32,560 bases of DNA from Thermomucor indicae-seudaticae (Eukaryota > Mucoromycota > Mucoromycetes > Mucorales > Lichtheimiaceae), in contig JSYX01000400.1 in assembly GCA_000787465.1 (NCBI GenBank), positions 1 to 32,560 on the forward strand, given 5' to 3'. The position numbers were made by a program, and so were the translations under genes. Positions within the stretch are counted from its first letter, which is position 1, and the number at the start of each line of letters is the position of its first letter. This document shows, piece by piece, positions 11,874 through 21,756 of the stretch. The notes below the pieces were generated by a model. That model saw only the letters and a list, made by a program, of their open reading frames with translations. It was not told the origin of the DNA and searched no databases.

Positions 11874-13317
11874 CTACATGATTATGCAGTCATCGCCGTT
11901 TCTTTTCTTGCTTGGTTTGGGCGCTTCTGGTTTGCCTTGAAGTCGTTGGATAGCTCGTTTATCTCCGTGTTCAGCTGCCTTTCTATACCAATACATGGCT
12001 TCTTCTGGGTTCTTTACAGTTCCGATGCCGACCTCGGTGAAGTAACCGACAGCATACTCGGCTTTACTCAATCCTTTTTCAGCGGCCCGACGAGCCCAGA
12101 CATAGGCTTGTTCATCGGACTGGGGTAAAACGCCAGGCGACCCGACCAGGTACCATGCAGTCAAAGCAAAGCAAGCTTCTCGATGGCCCTGTTGCGCGGC
12201 AATGGTATAATAATGGATAGAGAGAGCAGGATCCTGAGCGCACTGAAGTTTTCCATATTCATAGGCTTCGCCTAAGCGGAAGGCGGAGGGGGCGTAGCCG
12301 AGATCAGCGGCCTGGGCGAACAAGGTGACAGCATATGCCAAATCGACAAAGACAACGTTGTCGATACCCTTTTCGTGCAGCAACGCCAGCTCATGCAGGG
12401 CATGCGGGTATTCGGGCGTGGCGGCCTCCGCTGCGCGTTTCAACCACTTGACTCCGTCACGGGCATTTTTCGAGATTCCTAATTCGCCGTTGAGTTCTGC
12501 CACCCCTAACCGATACATTGCTGCAGGATGACTCTGAGTGGCTGCCTTGCGATAAAACTGAACAGCCTTGCTATTATCCTTGCGGCAGCCCAATCCATCT
12601 TCATAGCACTTGGCCGCACTATAACAAAATGCCTTTTCCGTCAACATCAACTTCTAGCAGTTTCCCCCGCCCGCCCCGTCCTGTTTACCGATAAGCGGCA
12701 TCTGCATGATGATGCTTGGTCGCCTGTACAAAGAGTGGAAAGGCCTTGTCGAACTCGTTTTTGTTCTTACGGCTCAGAATCCCGGATGCATAAAGATTAC
12801 CGAGATAATACTGTGACTCGGCATGGCCGCGCGTCGATAACTGCTTCAAAAGCTTCTCGGCTTCTGAAAGATACTCCCAGCGCGTCGCCTCGTCTTCTTC
12901 GGATTTGGCTGCCTCGACAAGAAAGATGGCAAAGTCGCATTGGAGGTCAGGATTATTCGTCTTTTTGACGTTTTCACGATACATGCTAATTGTTTGGTTG
13001 TATGATAACAGTGAAGCGTTGGTGCCTGGTTTCAGGTGGGAGTGATCCAGTAACTGATCGGACACTGGGAGGTTATGGACCGACGTAGAGCTGCGAAAAC
13101 TGCCCGGTGGAGTCATGGCTCGAGGCGTGGTTGGGGACGATCGCACGGGCTGCTTCGTGACGGGTGAGGGTTGAGAAGAAGGCGGAGGCGTGGCTGGCTG
13201 CTTCATGGCTGGCGATGGTTGAGCAGAAGGCGGAGGCGTCGGCGGCAGCAGACCGGCCTTGTCTTTGGGTGGCGGTTGCGGCAGCAGCGACATGGACGTG
13301 GGATGGGATGCTTCCAT
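11874..13317 (-). CDS. Sel1-repeat protein of the SKT5/Chs4 type with C-terminal CaaX box, 457 aa, 2 exons
   Basis: Exons run 13317-12689 and 12618-11874, joined across a 70-nt intron (12688-12619). The join falls inside a Sel1 repeat and restores DAAYR-AAKCYEDGLG. After a Pro/Ser-rich N-terminus (about residues 1-75) come roughly seven Sel1/TPR-like helical repeats (about 165-445), with signatures such as AVQFYRKAATQSHPAAMYRLG and EAMYWYRKAAEHGDKRAI. The protein ends in CIIM, a CaaX prenylation motif preceded by a basic patch (KPSKKRNGDD). Yeast Chs4/Skt5, the activator of chitin synthase III, has the same plan and ends in CVIM. The likely role is therefore a membrane-tethered scaffold or activator for chitin synthesis at sites of growth or septation; this is inferred from family and architecture. 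The gene is divergent from the TMEM14 gene. The ATG at 13317 is the first in frame. Confidence 0.88.
12619..12688 (-). other. Intron of the SKT5-like gene
   Basis: The donor is GTAAAC and the acceptor TTATAG. This acceptor, not the nearer CTAG, is the one that joins in frame and completes the Sel1 repeat without a stop. The minus-strand frame stays open for 32 nt upstream of the acceptor, so an uncorrected prediction could wrongly split the gene in two. Confidence 0.8.
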
Positions 13318-13563
13318 CAAGCGTAATGCGAGAAAAAGAAAAGGAATGGCTAGGAGAAGAAGGGGAGAAAAGCTGCTATAACCATTCTCAAATTCATTCA
13401 GACCCGTTTCAAGGCCCTAAAACAGTTTTTGAGTAACCCCTACGTCATCATTATAACTGCCCTTTCTTCCCTATCCCCTGGGGTACAGTACAAAGATACA
13501 ACTGTGCTAACGCGTACTCCTGAATCATCGAACCCCCCGGATCCCAGACGCCATTTCTAAAGC
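13318..13563. promoter_or_regulatory. Divergent promoter between SKT5-like (-) and TMEM14 (+) genes
   Basis: Two start codons face away from each other across 246 bp. The region contains no gene. A GGGGTA/CCCC-rich core (13475-13490) and a purine-rich tract next to the minus-strand start (13328-13372) are the only visible features. Shared regulation is possible but untested. Confidence 0.5.
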
Positions 13564-14054
13564 ATGACAGATTACGTTGGCTACGCGTACAGCGCCATCA
13601 TACTTGTCGGTGGCCTGGTTGGCTATCTGAAAGGTAGCTCCAGCAAAACGTTTATGCAAGCTTATTCTTCGCAAATGACACCAACGGTTCATATATGTTA
13701 GCCGGTAGTGTGGTTTCCATTGCTTCTGGAACCGTGTTTGGTTTGGCAGCTGCGGGCGGGGCGTATCAAGTTTCCAATGACCCCAGGAAAGTGACATTTG
13801 CGCTTGGTAAGAAAACGAACCGCGAGGATCCAAATATAAAATAGGCTAATAATGAGCAGTGGTGAGCGTGGTCTTGTTGATCAGCATGGGCATTCGCTAC
13901 AGTAAAACGGGCAAATTCATGCCCGCCGGCCTGATTACTCTTTTGAGGTAGGCATTCATGATGATTAATCAAGCTATCTGATTTTAACATGCATGCGTGC
14001 CCTGTGTCCAGTTTCCTTATGAGTCTACGATACGCTTCTAGATTGCTTCAGTAA
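13564..14054 (+). CDS. TMEM14 family small membrane protein, 101 aa, 4 exons
   Basis: Exons are 13564-13633, 13702-13806, 13860-13947 and 14012-14054; every join is in frame. The product starts MTDYVGYAYSAIILVGGLVG and carries the family signatures GYLKAGSVVS, AYQVSNDPRKV and GIRYSKTGKFMPAGL. About four short Gly-rich transmembrane helices alternate with tight turns, as in TMEM14/UPF0136 proteins. Human TMEM14C acts in the mitochondrial inner membrane in porphyrin transport; fungal members are mostly uncharacterised, so the exact role here is open. The length is normal for the family (about 100-115 aa). Introns are 68, 53 and 64 nt. The exons are so short that no single open frame reveals the gene; it was found from the family motifs. 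Confidence 0.92.
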
Positions 14055-15737
14055 TCATGATCAAAAGCCAAATTTTCAATCGCTGTCTTTCTTGAATGTC
14101 TCTGAGTATAAGCCGTCAACAATAACTATGTAAAGTGCACTGCATTGGATGCGAGAAGTGTGGATATCTCTTGTACTCGGATCAAAGAGATTTGGTCATA
14201 TGAGCGTTGGCATGTAGGCTATCCTTTGATCTTTTGGATCATTAGCACGATTTGAAGTTCATGGCAAATGCTATTACAATATCGGCTAAACGATTCAATT
14301 ATATGAGCGGTAATACTCCATAACACGATCTCTGCTAAGCCAATCGTTTCCGCTTGTGTTCGCTGATCAACATGCTAACTCGGATGCTAGCTCTCGTATA
14401 TCATCCTATACTAGATAGATTCGCGATAATGGATCTCCTCTTTGGTTGCTCAGGACGTTTTATAGGACCCAAAAGTCGGGGATGGAAACGCATTGGTTAC
14501 CGGGTAAATTACAGGGTAAATTACAGAACAGCACGCGATCCTATTGACTACGGATCGAGCCGGTTTGTTTGACTCATCGCTTAATACTTGAGCCTGTAAG
14601 CCGTCGAACAGAAAAGAAATATGTAGATCAGACATGGCTGTGGCTCAGCCGATCATTTGTGATCCATGGCCACCCAGAATTTTTTTTCTTGCGGCGCCAT
14701 GGTGATGACGAGTCCCTGCGCGCTTATTGATGACAAATCGAGGTGGCACAGCCATTGTATCAGTTAGTTAAAGGAAAAGGCCTTTGCAGATCGATCCCTG
14801 TCGGGAAGGAGTTGGGGGAAAAATGATGTGCCTCATCCATTTTCAGGTCCTTCCGCTCCCTCTCTCCTTGCTTATTCTGTTGTTGTTCTCCTTTATCTCA
14901 AGTCAGTGCTGTCGCGGTTGAATATAATTCCGTGTTATGGGTGGGTCAAAGAAGCCCCGGCGATCCCGATAAACCCGCAAACGGTAAGCGGATCAAGAAA
15001 TTGCCAGTACGTCAGCAATTTCCATTTTTGCCAGGTATTGTAATCAACAGAGGGAGCGAGTGCGTGTAAGTAATAAGCAACGCGCCATGACCCTTGACTT
15101 CCCAACGTGGCAAGATACGGATAAAATCCCGGACCAACGGTAAAAATTGAAGCCCGCCAATGAAATGCAAGGGACGAAGATGACAATAAGCAAACATATG
15201 TCTCTTTTGGTAAACGGCCCGATCGCCAATAGAGCCCTTTATTGTCGGCGCTAGATTCACTGCATGCCCTGCCTGAACATGAAATATCACATTGGAGAGC
15301 GAGATCGTAAGGAAAAAGAGCCATCTATAAATGATTTACCGGCGACATCTGATTGCATTTATCCGGGATTGGGGGATCAGAAAATTTCTCTGCTTTTCCT
15401 CTGTTCGTATTATGTCAGCATTTTGTCGTTTTAAACTGAAAGAAACCAGGTTCTGTTGATGACAAATCAGCATTGACAGATCCAGAGAACTGGGTTGCTG
15501 CGAGGTACTGGATAGTGGACAAACTTGTCATAGATGGTTGGTTTGGGGGGAGATGCGGCCATGGTCGCCGAACTCCGCAGAGGAAGCGAAGGAAAAGATA
15601 TCACAGACGGCATGGAAGAGGTTTTCCCGGAGGGGTGTTACGAAGAGGCAATTCAGCCGGCGGCACCGATTGCTCCGGTGAACTGGCGTGGTAGAACACT
15701 TAGAAATACACATGGAAATCTGATCTTTTCTCATTGA
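14055..15737. other. Intergenic region, no supported gene (1.7 kb)
   Basis: Overlapping short frames occur on the minus strand at 14935-15324 and on the plus strand at 15473-15737. They share no recognisable domain and lack linking splice sites. A perfect 12-bp tandem repeat GGGTAAATTACA occupies 14502-14525. The 3' end of the TMEM14 transcript and the upstream region of the GATA-like gene must lie here. Confidence 0.45.
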
Positions 15738-15745
15738 TATATAAA
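15738..15745 (+). promoter_or_regulatory. Possible distal TATA box of the GATA-like gene
   Basis: TATATAAA is followed by a pyrimidine-rich start region. A possible 5' UTR exon would end at 15821 with donor GTGAGT, and TCTTTTTTAG at 15971-15980 would be the acceptor just before the ATG. A tiny upstream frame (ATG at 15785, 8 codons plus stop) would lie in that leader. Confidence 0.4.
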
Positions 15746-15913
15746 GCAGACCTTTCCGAATTTGCTTCTTTCCTTTTAGCGCTTATGCTTTCTTACCCTT
15801 TCTCTCTCTAAGCACAAAAACGTGAGTGTTCCATCTATTTACTTTGTGGCATGATCCTTTGATCTGCATCTTGGCGCCTAGAATGATCCATCCAACGTGC
15901 GCCACGCGCTTGA

Positions 15914-15920
15914 TATATAA
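15914..15920 (+). promoter_or_regulatory. Proximal TATA box of the GATA-like gene
   Basis: TATATAA lies 71 nt before the ATG at 15985 and is followed by a CT-rich run. Its spacing matches the TATA boxes of neighbouring genes. It competes with the distal TATA at 15738; if the distal promoter is used, this box lies inside a 5' UTR intron. Confidence 0.45.
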
Positions 15921-15984
15921 ATACATCTTGTCATTTGACACTGATATCTCCGTCTCTCTCTCTCTCTTTTTCTTTTTTAGCAAT

Positions 15985-17307
15985 ATGGATCTGTCATTGC
16001 TGAGTAATACGTCTGCAACAACCCCGCTATATGATCTCCATCATCATCACCACCAGTCAACGACCAAACCTGATTATCAAGCATCTACAACTGATCATCA
16101 ACACAAGTATATCGAATCAAGCCGCAGCGCCTTTCATGCGATGCCATCGCCACCTGAACTATTGCATGATAGCGAGGAAGATGAAGAAGCGGAATCGACC
16201 GGCTCTGCGACGCCATCCTTGCCTCCTTTGCAGCATGATCTGCCTTGTTTGCCTTCGTACCGTGGCCGCAAATCGGTACCGCATCGTTCACCACCAGCGA
16301 TCAAGGATGCGTTTCAAGCTAGTGCACTTGACAAGAGTGTCGTGTTTCAGCTGGACGTCAGATCACATCCCTTCTTTCCTGCGCCTAAAACGACGGATGC
16401 ACCTCGTGATCGACCTGTAACTTGCCCCGAATGCAAGCTGACGACTTGTTGTGGCATGGCCTGCACCTCTCGAGTCATTTGTGGTGAATCGCTCCTGACC
16501 GCGCTGCGCAAACGAGTCACTGAAGCTCGCAAAGATCGGTACAAGCAACGTAGAGGCGTCGGTATTCAGCGACCAGCCAAACGAGCCGCTCGGCGAACAA
16601 CCCACATTGAGATACCCGCGCCCTATCCTCTACCTCACGCTAAGCAAACACGACAACAAGAGGAAGAAGAAGTGGAACGTCGTCGTATGGAGATCCGCCG
16701 TCGCCCATGGATTGAAGATACCCCACCTGCAGCAGCAGAAGAAGAATCTGTGGTAGAGACAAAGAAAGAAGATCAAGAACAGGAGGAGTCGGTTCAAGCG
16801 CCAGCTCCACAGCCTGCACGTAGTCATCATGCAACCTCTGGGCGGCCGTCGCGTGTCAAGGGACCTTGTCAAGCCTGTCATGAAACTTCGGATGGCTGTA
16901 TGCGCAAGGCGTTTGATTGGCCTTTCCCGACTAGCGCGATTTACAACGACAAAGGGAAACCATTTGTGTATCTGTGCAACAAGTGTGGACTACGGTATGG
17001 ATTTGATCTTCCTTTAACCCTTTCCTCTTTATTGACATGAAATCAAACAATTAGATACAACAAGAGCGGCGGGTGTGTCTGCCGTCATTGCCGATGGGTA
17101 TTCTGCAAGGAAGAGAAACGCAAGGCAATGCAACTTATTGAGCAAATGATTCGCTCACGTCCTGATGGTCGCGTGGATCCGGATGAAGACATTGAGAACT
17201 TTGTCTGTTCTCCAAAGTATTGGACTTGCGGGAAGCCCTGGAAGGTCGGCTGGGTACTTCAGAATAACCACCACTCCAGCGAAGACGACGAAGATATGCA
17301 CGACTAG
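15985..17307 (+). CDS. GATA-like zinc-finger protein, 420 aa, 2 exons
   Basis: Exons are 15985-16994 and 17055-17307, across a 60-nt intron (GTATGG...TTAG) that cuts within GLR|YNK. The finger-like core has paired cysteines C295-x2-C298 and C331-x2-C334. The second pair, CNKCGLRYNKSG, closely resembles the GATA-factor signature CNACGLRY, but the loop between pairs is 32 residues instead of the usual 17-18. Further cysteines follow (C344, C346, C349, C354), and an extra Cys cluster starts at C147 (CPECKLTTCCGMAC). The N-terminus is His/Ser-rich with an acidic patch; a basic region with a Glu/Arg-rich helix precedes the finger; the C-terminus is acidic. A nuclear regulator is the likeliest role, but DNA binding is inferred. 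The start at 15985 was chosen because upstream in-frame codons lie in a CT-rich, TATA-containing leader. Confidence 0.8.
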
Positions 17308-18610
17308 GAAATCCTCTTCCCTTCCTCACCCAATTCTCTCGTTCGTTCATTTATGCCCCCCATCTCTCTGTGTGTAAAGTTCGCTTTCTTCTACCCTTTA
17401 TGACCCATCTGCATATATGCCTCTCTTTCTCTCCCCTTTTCTCGTTTTCGTTGTGTGTGTGTCGCGCCTTTTTGCTTTTCCATTTTCTCTTTTTTCTTTG
17501 TACATACATTCTCGGGATTCTATGTATAGCGTTATAAAGGCCTGATCTGATAAATGAGCTTTTCTTTCTGCCAAGAACACGGTTACACAGTCTCTGTGCT
17601 CGGGTCATTCATGTGCTACGCATAACTTTCATGCTGTAACTGTTTCGTTTCAACAATGAACCACTTGTCTCGAATGTCACTCACGCATATCGAACTGCAT
17701 CTTCTTCTATGCATGCCATGTAAACAAACCATACAAACATTGCCTCGCATCTGTTCGATTTAATTTTTAGCGGATCTAATAAGTGACATCAAAAGCAGCA
17801 TCAGTTCCCTCATAACCTGCCGTAAAACAATAAAGGTGTCGTCAGTTGCTGATTTCGTGCGTACAAGAATCCAGCCAGTATGCTCCTCTATAAGTGGATA
17901 GGACAACGGTCATCGCATTTACCAGGTGTACTTGACGATCGTTTTGGTTAAAATCTCCAACCGTAACTGCGATCGCTTTGAAACATGCAGCAAGGCGAGG
18001 CTGTTCACTTCTGCTGCCACGTCTTGTGATTCTGCCTCTGTCTCCGTCCATGTACGTCATTTTGCGATCCGTGGCTTTCAGGGCATCTTCCGTGTCATGA
18101 ATCTTTAGTCATTGAATGGAGTAATTCGACATGAAACTTGCGCGCGCACGGCAACGGCCTTTCGATTGTTATATATGGTTTCTGCATTGACTTTCTGGCG
18201 TCTGTCTTCTAACGATGCCAATAAATAATACGCTCTTTCAAGGCGATTTTGTTACAATCTCTCTCTCTCTCTCTCTGTGGTGCTTCGGCGCCTCTCCCGG
18301 CGCATTATTCCACAAAGCTAAATATAGCGTAGGATATGATCTAACAATGAGACACAAGTAACCGCGCCCCACTCTGGCACTTTCTGCCGTTATACCGCGC
18401 ACTCCGCGGTGTGCCACACCAAATCTCACTAATATGCTTCATACAAGATGAGGGCTGTACTTGATTATGGGAAAAAACAAAACAGACAGACAATAAATGC
18501 GAGGAAAAAAGATGCAAATAGCTGATAGTCTGCATTAAAGGTTTGAGAAAGTACATCGATGTGCTAGATCCAATTTCGCAAATGCATGTAAAGACGCAGG
18601 CATGCTATGA
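17308..18610. other. Convergent intergenic region (1.3 kb) with a CT microsatellite
   Basis: This region lies between the stop codons of the GATA-like gene (+) and the P450 gene (-), so it should contain both 3' UTRs. Positions 17330-17500 are strongly pyrimidine-rich. A perfect (CT)9 run is at 18259-18276. No supported coding or RNA gene is visible. Confidence 0.5.
18259..18276. repeat. (CT)9 microsatellite
   Basis: Nine uninterrupted CT units lie in the convergent spacer. The tract is likely variable between strains. Confidence 0.85.
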
Positions 18611-20737
18611 CTAATTTAAGCGCTTTTCAATTGTGAATTTGCCATACGGCATTTTGATCCGGTCAGCGATCGGGAATACAGGCGCCTCGAGAGGTTTCAA
18701 TTTGTACTTGCGCAATAAGATGGAGATAATGAGCTTGGCCTCGTTCATGGCGAAGAAACGGCCCTGAACCAAAATGTCAACTTCTCTGGAAATCGTCACA
18801 AAGGAGACACTATGAAACGTACCGGACACGCATGTCTTCCCATACCGAAGGGCAGGAAGTCTTCGCCAACTTTGGTAGCTTGCTTGTTCTGGTTGACGAA
18901 TCGAAACGGCTGAAATTCATGCAGATCATTGTTCGTTCCAACTCTTTGAATGTCTGCTGCACGGTGTGTCGTCCACAGGTTAACATAGACTTCTTCGCCT
19001 ATAAAGCGCGTGGATATTCAATATTTTGGCAGCTTCTTCGTATAAGAGGTTGCTTACCAGGGTGGACGACGCATTTGTCACCCAAAAGGAAATCGCGTTT
19101 GCCATTGTAAATGTGGCTCAGACCCAAAAAGTCGTTCTGTAAACGGAAACATTCGCGACAGAAACTGTCCAGTTTCTCAAACATCTTGACAGTTGACCGC
19201 GTAAAGACTTGCTCGTCCGGACCGTCCAATGGCTTTCCAAGGCTCGTCAGCACTTGTCGCTGCTCTTCCAGGAGGTCGTCCATCACATGCGGGTTCTGGA
19301 GTAGTCGATAAATGAAAATCGTCGTGTTTTCGCTCGTGGTATGGACAGCGGCAAAGATAAGGATCAGGATCCAGTCAACGAGATAACGAACGTAGTCCAT
19401 GCCTTTGGGACATTGACAGTTTTCCATAATGTCTTGCAAGACGTCCTCCTTTATGAACGATTAGAACAGTGTATGTGATACAAGTCCGTACGGAAGGACG
19501 CTTACTGGTCGGTTCCAGTCGGGATTGTTCTTCATTTGTTCGAGTCGGTCACGGACAACGGGCTCCAAGGCATTGTACAACTGTCTGCGATGCTTTCGAA
19601 CTCGTGGTGAAGTCTTGCCGATGAACCTATGTTTGTCAATGCTCACTCAGTAAGCTGGCCCATTGATTACGTAATATCGAGAAACACACCACATGCGAAA
19701 GACGTTGATGCTTGGGAATGGCTCAAGCCAGGCTCTTGGACGGATCTCAGAGCCTACTTCAATAACAACGTTCTTGAACGTATCGATCAATCCAGGGTCT
19801 TGACAAATCTCGGTGCCCACAAAGACGGATGCACTCGCTTTGGCGACAATATGTTGGATAAGGACATATACATGCGCAATTTCTTTCGGTTCTGTACTGA
19901 TAACGTGAGTGAAAAGAAAAGTCTTCCGATAAGGGTCGTAAAGACTTGCCTTTTAGTTCACCGAGAATATCTTGCTCAGCTTCTTGGATCTTTAGGGAAG
20001 TCAGTAAATGCCCAAAATAATATTGACGTTCCAATAAAACTTACATGCTTAATTACGCGCTCTGTGTAGCCATCCATTTTGGCATTGACGTATTTCTTGA
20101 CGATCAAGGCTGTCTGGTCGGGCTTGATGACCTTTTCTGAGCAGCAGCCTGCCAAGCTCTGAATGTTAAATATCTAAGGCGGATCTTGTTAGCAAAACAC
20201 GCAGAGAAAGGACAGCGATTAAGGACTTACCCTATTGAGGGATACAAGGAAATTAAAGTCTTCGTTCAAGAATACTTGTCGCGCATATTGTCCTGTGGCT
20301 ACGGTGACAATCTATAGCATTTGTTCCTTAGTTTTGGCTGGGCTCATAACAAAAGCATAGGGTCATGTGCGTACGTTTCCAAACAAGTAAGCCCGAAACA
20401 CTGGACCGAGTTCCTTTGTCCATTTTTCAACAAATGTTTGAGGATCTTTGCGGTATTCAGGAGTGGATCCGATAAAAGGCCATGTGTAAGGTACCATCGG
20501 TCCGTCCTTTGCGCGCTAATAGTTGAAAGGCGTGTCAACGTTACTATTCTTTCTGACGATGCTATCGTTCTCAGTATTGCCTCTTACCTTGGATCGACGA
20601 TAAAGAATAGTAAGTAATGTCACTAGAGTCGCAGCAGACGAGATACCAATGACCCCTTTCTTGGAGTTAGTGGGCCAGAATCGGTCCGGGATATGAAGCT
20701 GATTCAGCTGTACAGAAGATAGCAGAGAGGATAACAT
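18611..20737 (-). CDS. Cytochrome P450 monooxygenase, 526 aa, 10 exons
   Basis: Exons on the minus strand: 20737-20588, 20515-20375, 20311-20231, 20173-20045, 19989-19950, 19891-19693, 19626-19506, 19448-19058, 18998-18823, 18763-18611; the sum is divisible by three. Features: an N-terminal membrane anchor (ISSAATLVTLLTILYRRSK), then the Pro-rich PMVPYTWPFIGS segment. The I-helix is FAAVHTTSEN (319-328), the ExxR motif E386-C-F-R389, and the haem loop FGMGRHACPG with ligand Cys475. An ER-bound oxidase using NADPH-P450 reductase is expected; the substrate is unknown. The I-helix lacks the usual acidic residue before Thr. Exon 5 ends at a GC donor. Two choices remain open: exon 4 may start at 20158 instead of 20173, and exon 6 may extend to 19690. 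The sequence is reminiscent of Mucorales CYP509-type enzymes, but the family was not verified. Confidence 0.92.
19892..19949 (-). other. GC-AG intron in the P450 gene
   Basis: After GAACTAAAAG the intron begins GCAAGT, the classical GC-donor consensus, and ends TACAG. Its 58-nt length matches the neighbouring introns. The join gives ELKEPKEIAHVY in frame. The nearest GT donor (GTGAAC, 14 nt upstream) would also keep phase but removes five residues and is a poorer match to the expected family spacing. Confidence 0.7.
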
Positions 20738-20780
20738 AGGGTTTTTTGCTTTGTTTGGGGTTCATTGAAAGTGGAGAGGC

Positions 20781-20787
20781 TTTTATA
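20781..20787 (-). promoter_or_regulatory. TATA box of the P450 gene
   Basis: On the minus strand TATAAAA (within CTATAAAAGCC) lies 43 nt upstream of the ATG at 20737. Confidence 0.65.
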
Positions 20788-21095
20788 GTGTTTGATGGTA
20801 GCATTTCTATACCAAAAGAAAACGGATGATCTGCCCGCCCATACAGACCGGAGAGGTCCACCGTACCTAGTCTCAGAATGATTGGTTGGAAATTTTCGGC
20901 CCCTCGATGGCACGAGCTGAGCCCAAGGCCGACAGGCAAAGCCCCATTTCCCGATATCGTTCTTTTCGGATGCATAAGTCCGCGACCAACTTCCTGGATG
21001 GCCTGACACTGGGAGCCTCGAGATCAAGAGTGAAGTACCAACCATCGTCCAGATGTGCAGGGATCACGCCTTTTTGTCCCTTTTCTTTTCTTTCG

Positions 21096-21265
21096 AAATG
21101 ACGTAACTTGGTTGGAAACCGTCAGTTTGATCTCGATCGATTTTAGGCGTTCTGTCTCTGTTTCACGATGGATACAATACTACACATCTCCTTTGTTTTA
21201 AAAATGACGTAGCCTTTACTACAAACGTCACTTTGATCTCGATCTGCTTACGCCTTTCATTCTGT
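21096..21265. repeat. Diverged direct repeat with CRE-like half sites
   Basis: Copies starting at 21096 and 21202 share AAATGACGTA, then CGTCA, TTTGATCTCGATC and a TCTGTC block, with a period of 106 bp. Each copy holds a TGACGT core. They could be regulatory sites for the P450 gene or part of a transposon end. Confidence 0.55.
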
Positions 21266-21402
21266 CGCCTTTTGTTTAAACGTCCCAGTGTCTCGATACC
21301 GTACAAAGCGAATGCACAATCTGGATTATACGCACAGACTTGAACACACTGAAAGACTGACCGATATCCCGGAATCTTTAATGTGACAATCCATTTCATT
21401 GC

Positions 21403-21410
21403 TGACGTCA
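21403..21410. promoter_or_regulatory. Perfect TGACGTCA palindrome (CRE/ATF-type site)
   Basis: This is the full consensus for bZIP factors of the CREB/ATF type. It lies 0.67 kb upstream of the P450 start and near two TGACGT-containing repeats. Function is inferred from the motif only. Confidence 0.35.
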
Positions 21411-21756
21411 GAGAAAGGGGATAAGTTTGGACAGGTCCAACACGGAGGGTACCCAAGCCCATTCGTAAGTGGCACTAGAGAATTGTGCATTATTCCTTGA
21501 ATCCTTCTCGTGTGGGGTTTGATATGCATGCCTCTCCACCGCTTTCTTCCATTCAGCGCCTGGTACGTTTCATAAATGTAATGGCGACTCTGAAACCCGG
21601 TATTCAGAAACCAGAAAATTTCTATTTTTCCATGACGACTATCACACAGAAATTGAACACACCATAGAGGGCAAAAAGTTAAGGCACGATTTCCTTCAAC
21701 TCCGAAACGACAAAAACAAACTGTGCATACAACGAGTTGTAACCATCCAAAACCCT

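Larger units (their letters stand above)
20738..21756. other. P450 promoter and tail region of the Fanzor-like relic (1.0 kb)
   Basis: A minus-strand TATA box (20781-20787) marks the P450 promoter. Two diverged direct copies beginning AAATGACGTA lie at 21096 and 21202, and a perfect TGACGTCA palindrome is at 21403. Minus-strand open frames between 21163 and 21811 are out of frame with the Fanzor-like tail and show no domain. The boundary between the P450 upstream region and transposon-derived DNA cannot be placed by eye. Confidence 0.45.

Noticed and set aside
12619..12650. Reading the SKT5-like region as two separate genes
   Set aside because: The two open frames join by a standard 70-nt intron that completes a Sel1 repeat; the apparent start in the downstream frame is intronic.
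14935..15324. Overlapping hydrophobic frames on the minus strand
   Set aside because: All three frames look hydrophobic because of base composition; no family, no consistent frame and no splice-linked partner.
15473..15737. Short plus-strand frames (up to 73 aa)
   Set aside because: Two overlapping frames of similar length in GC-rich DNA, neither with a recognisable motif.
15826..15984. N-terminal extension of the GATA-like frame
   Set aside because: It covers a TATA box and a CT-run leader and would start at a weak site far from any domain.
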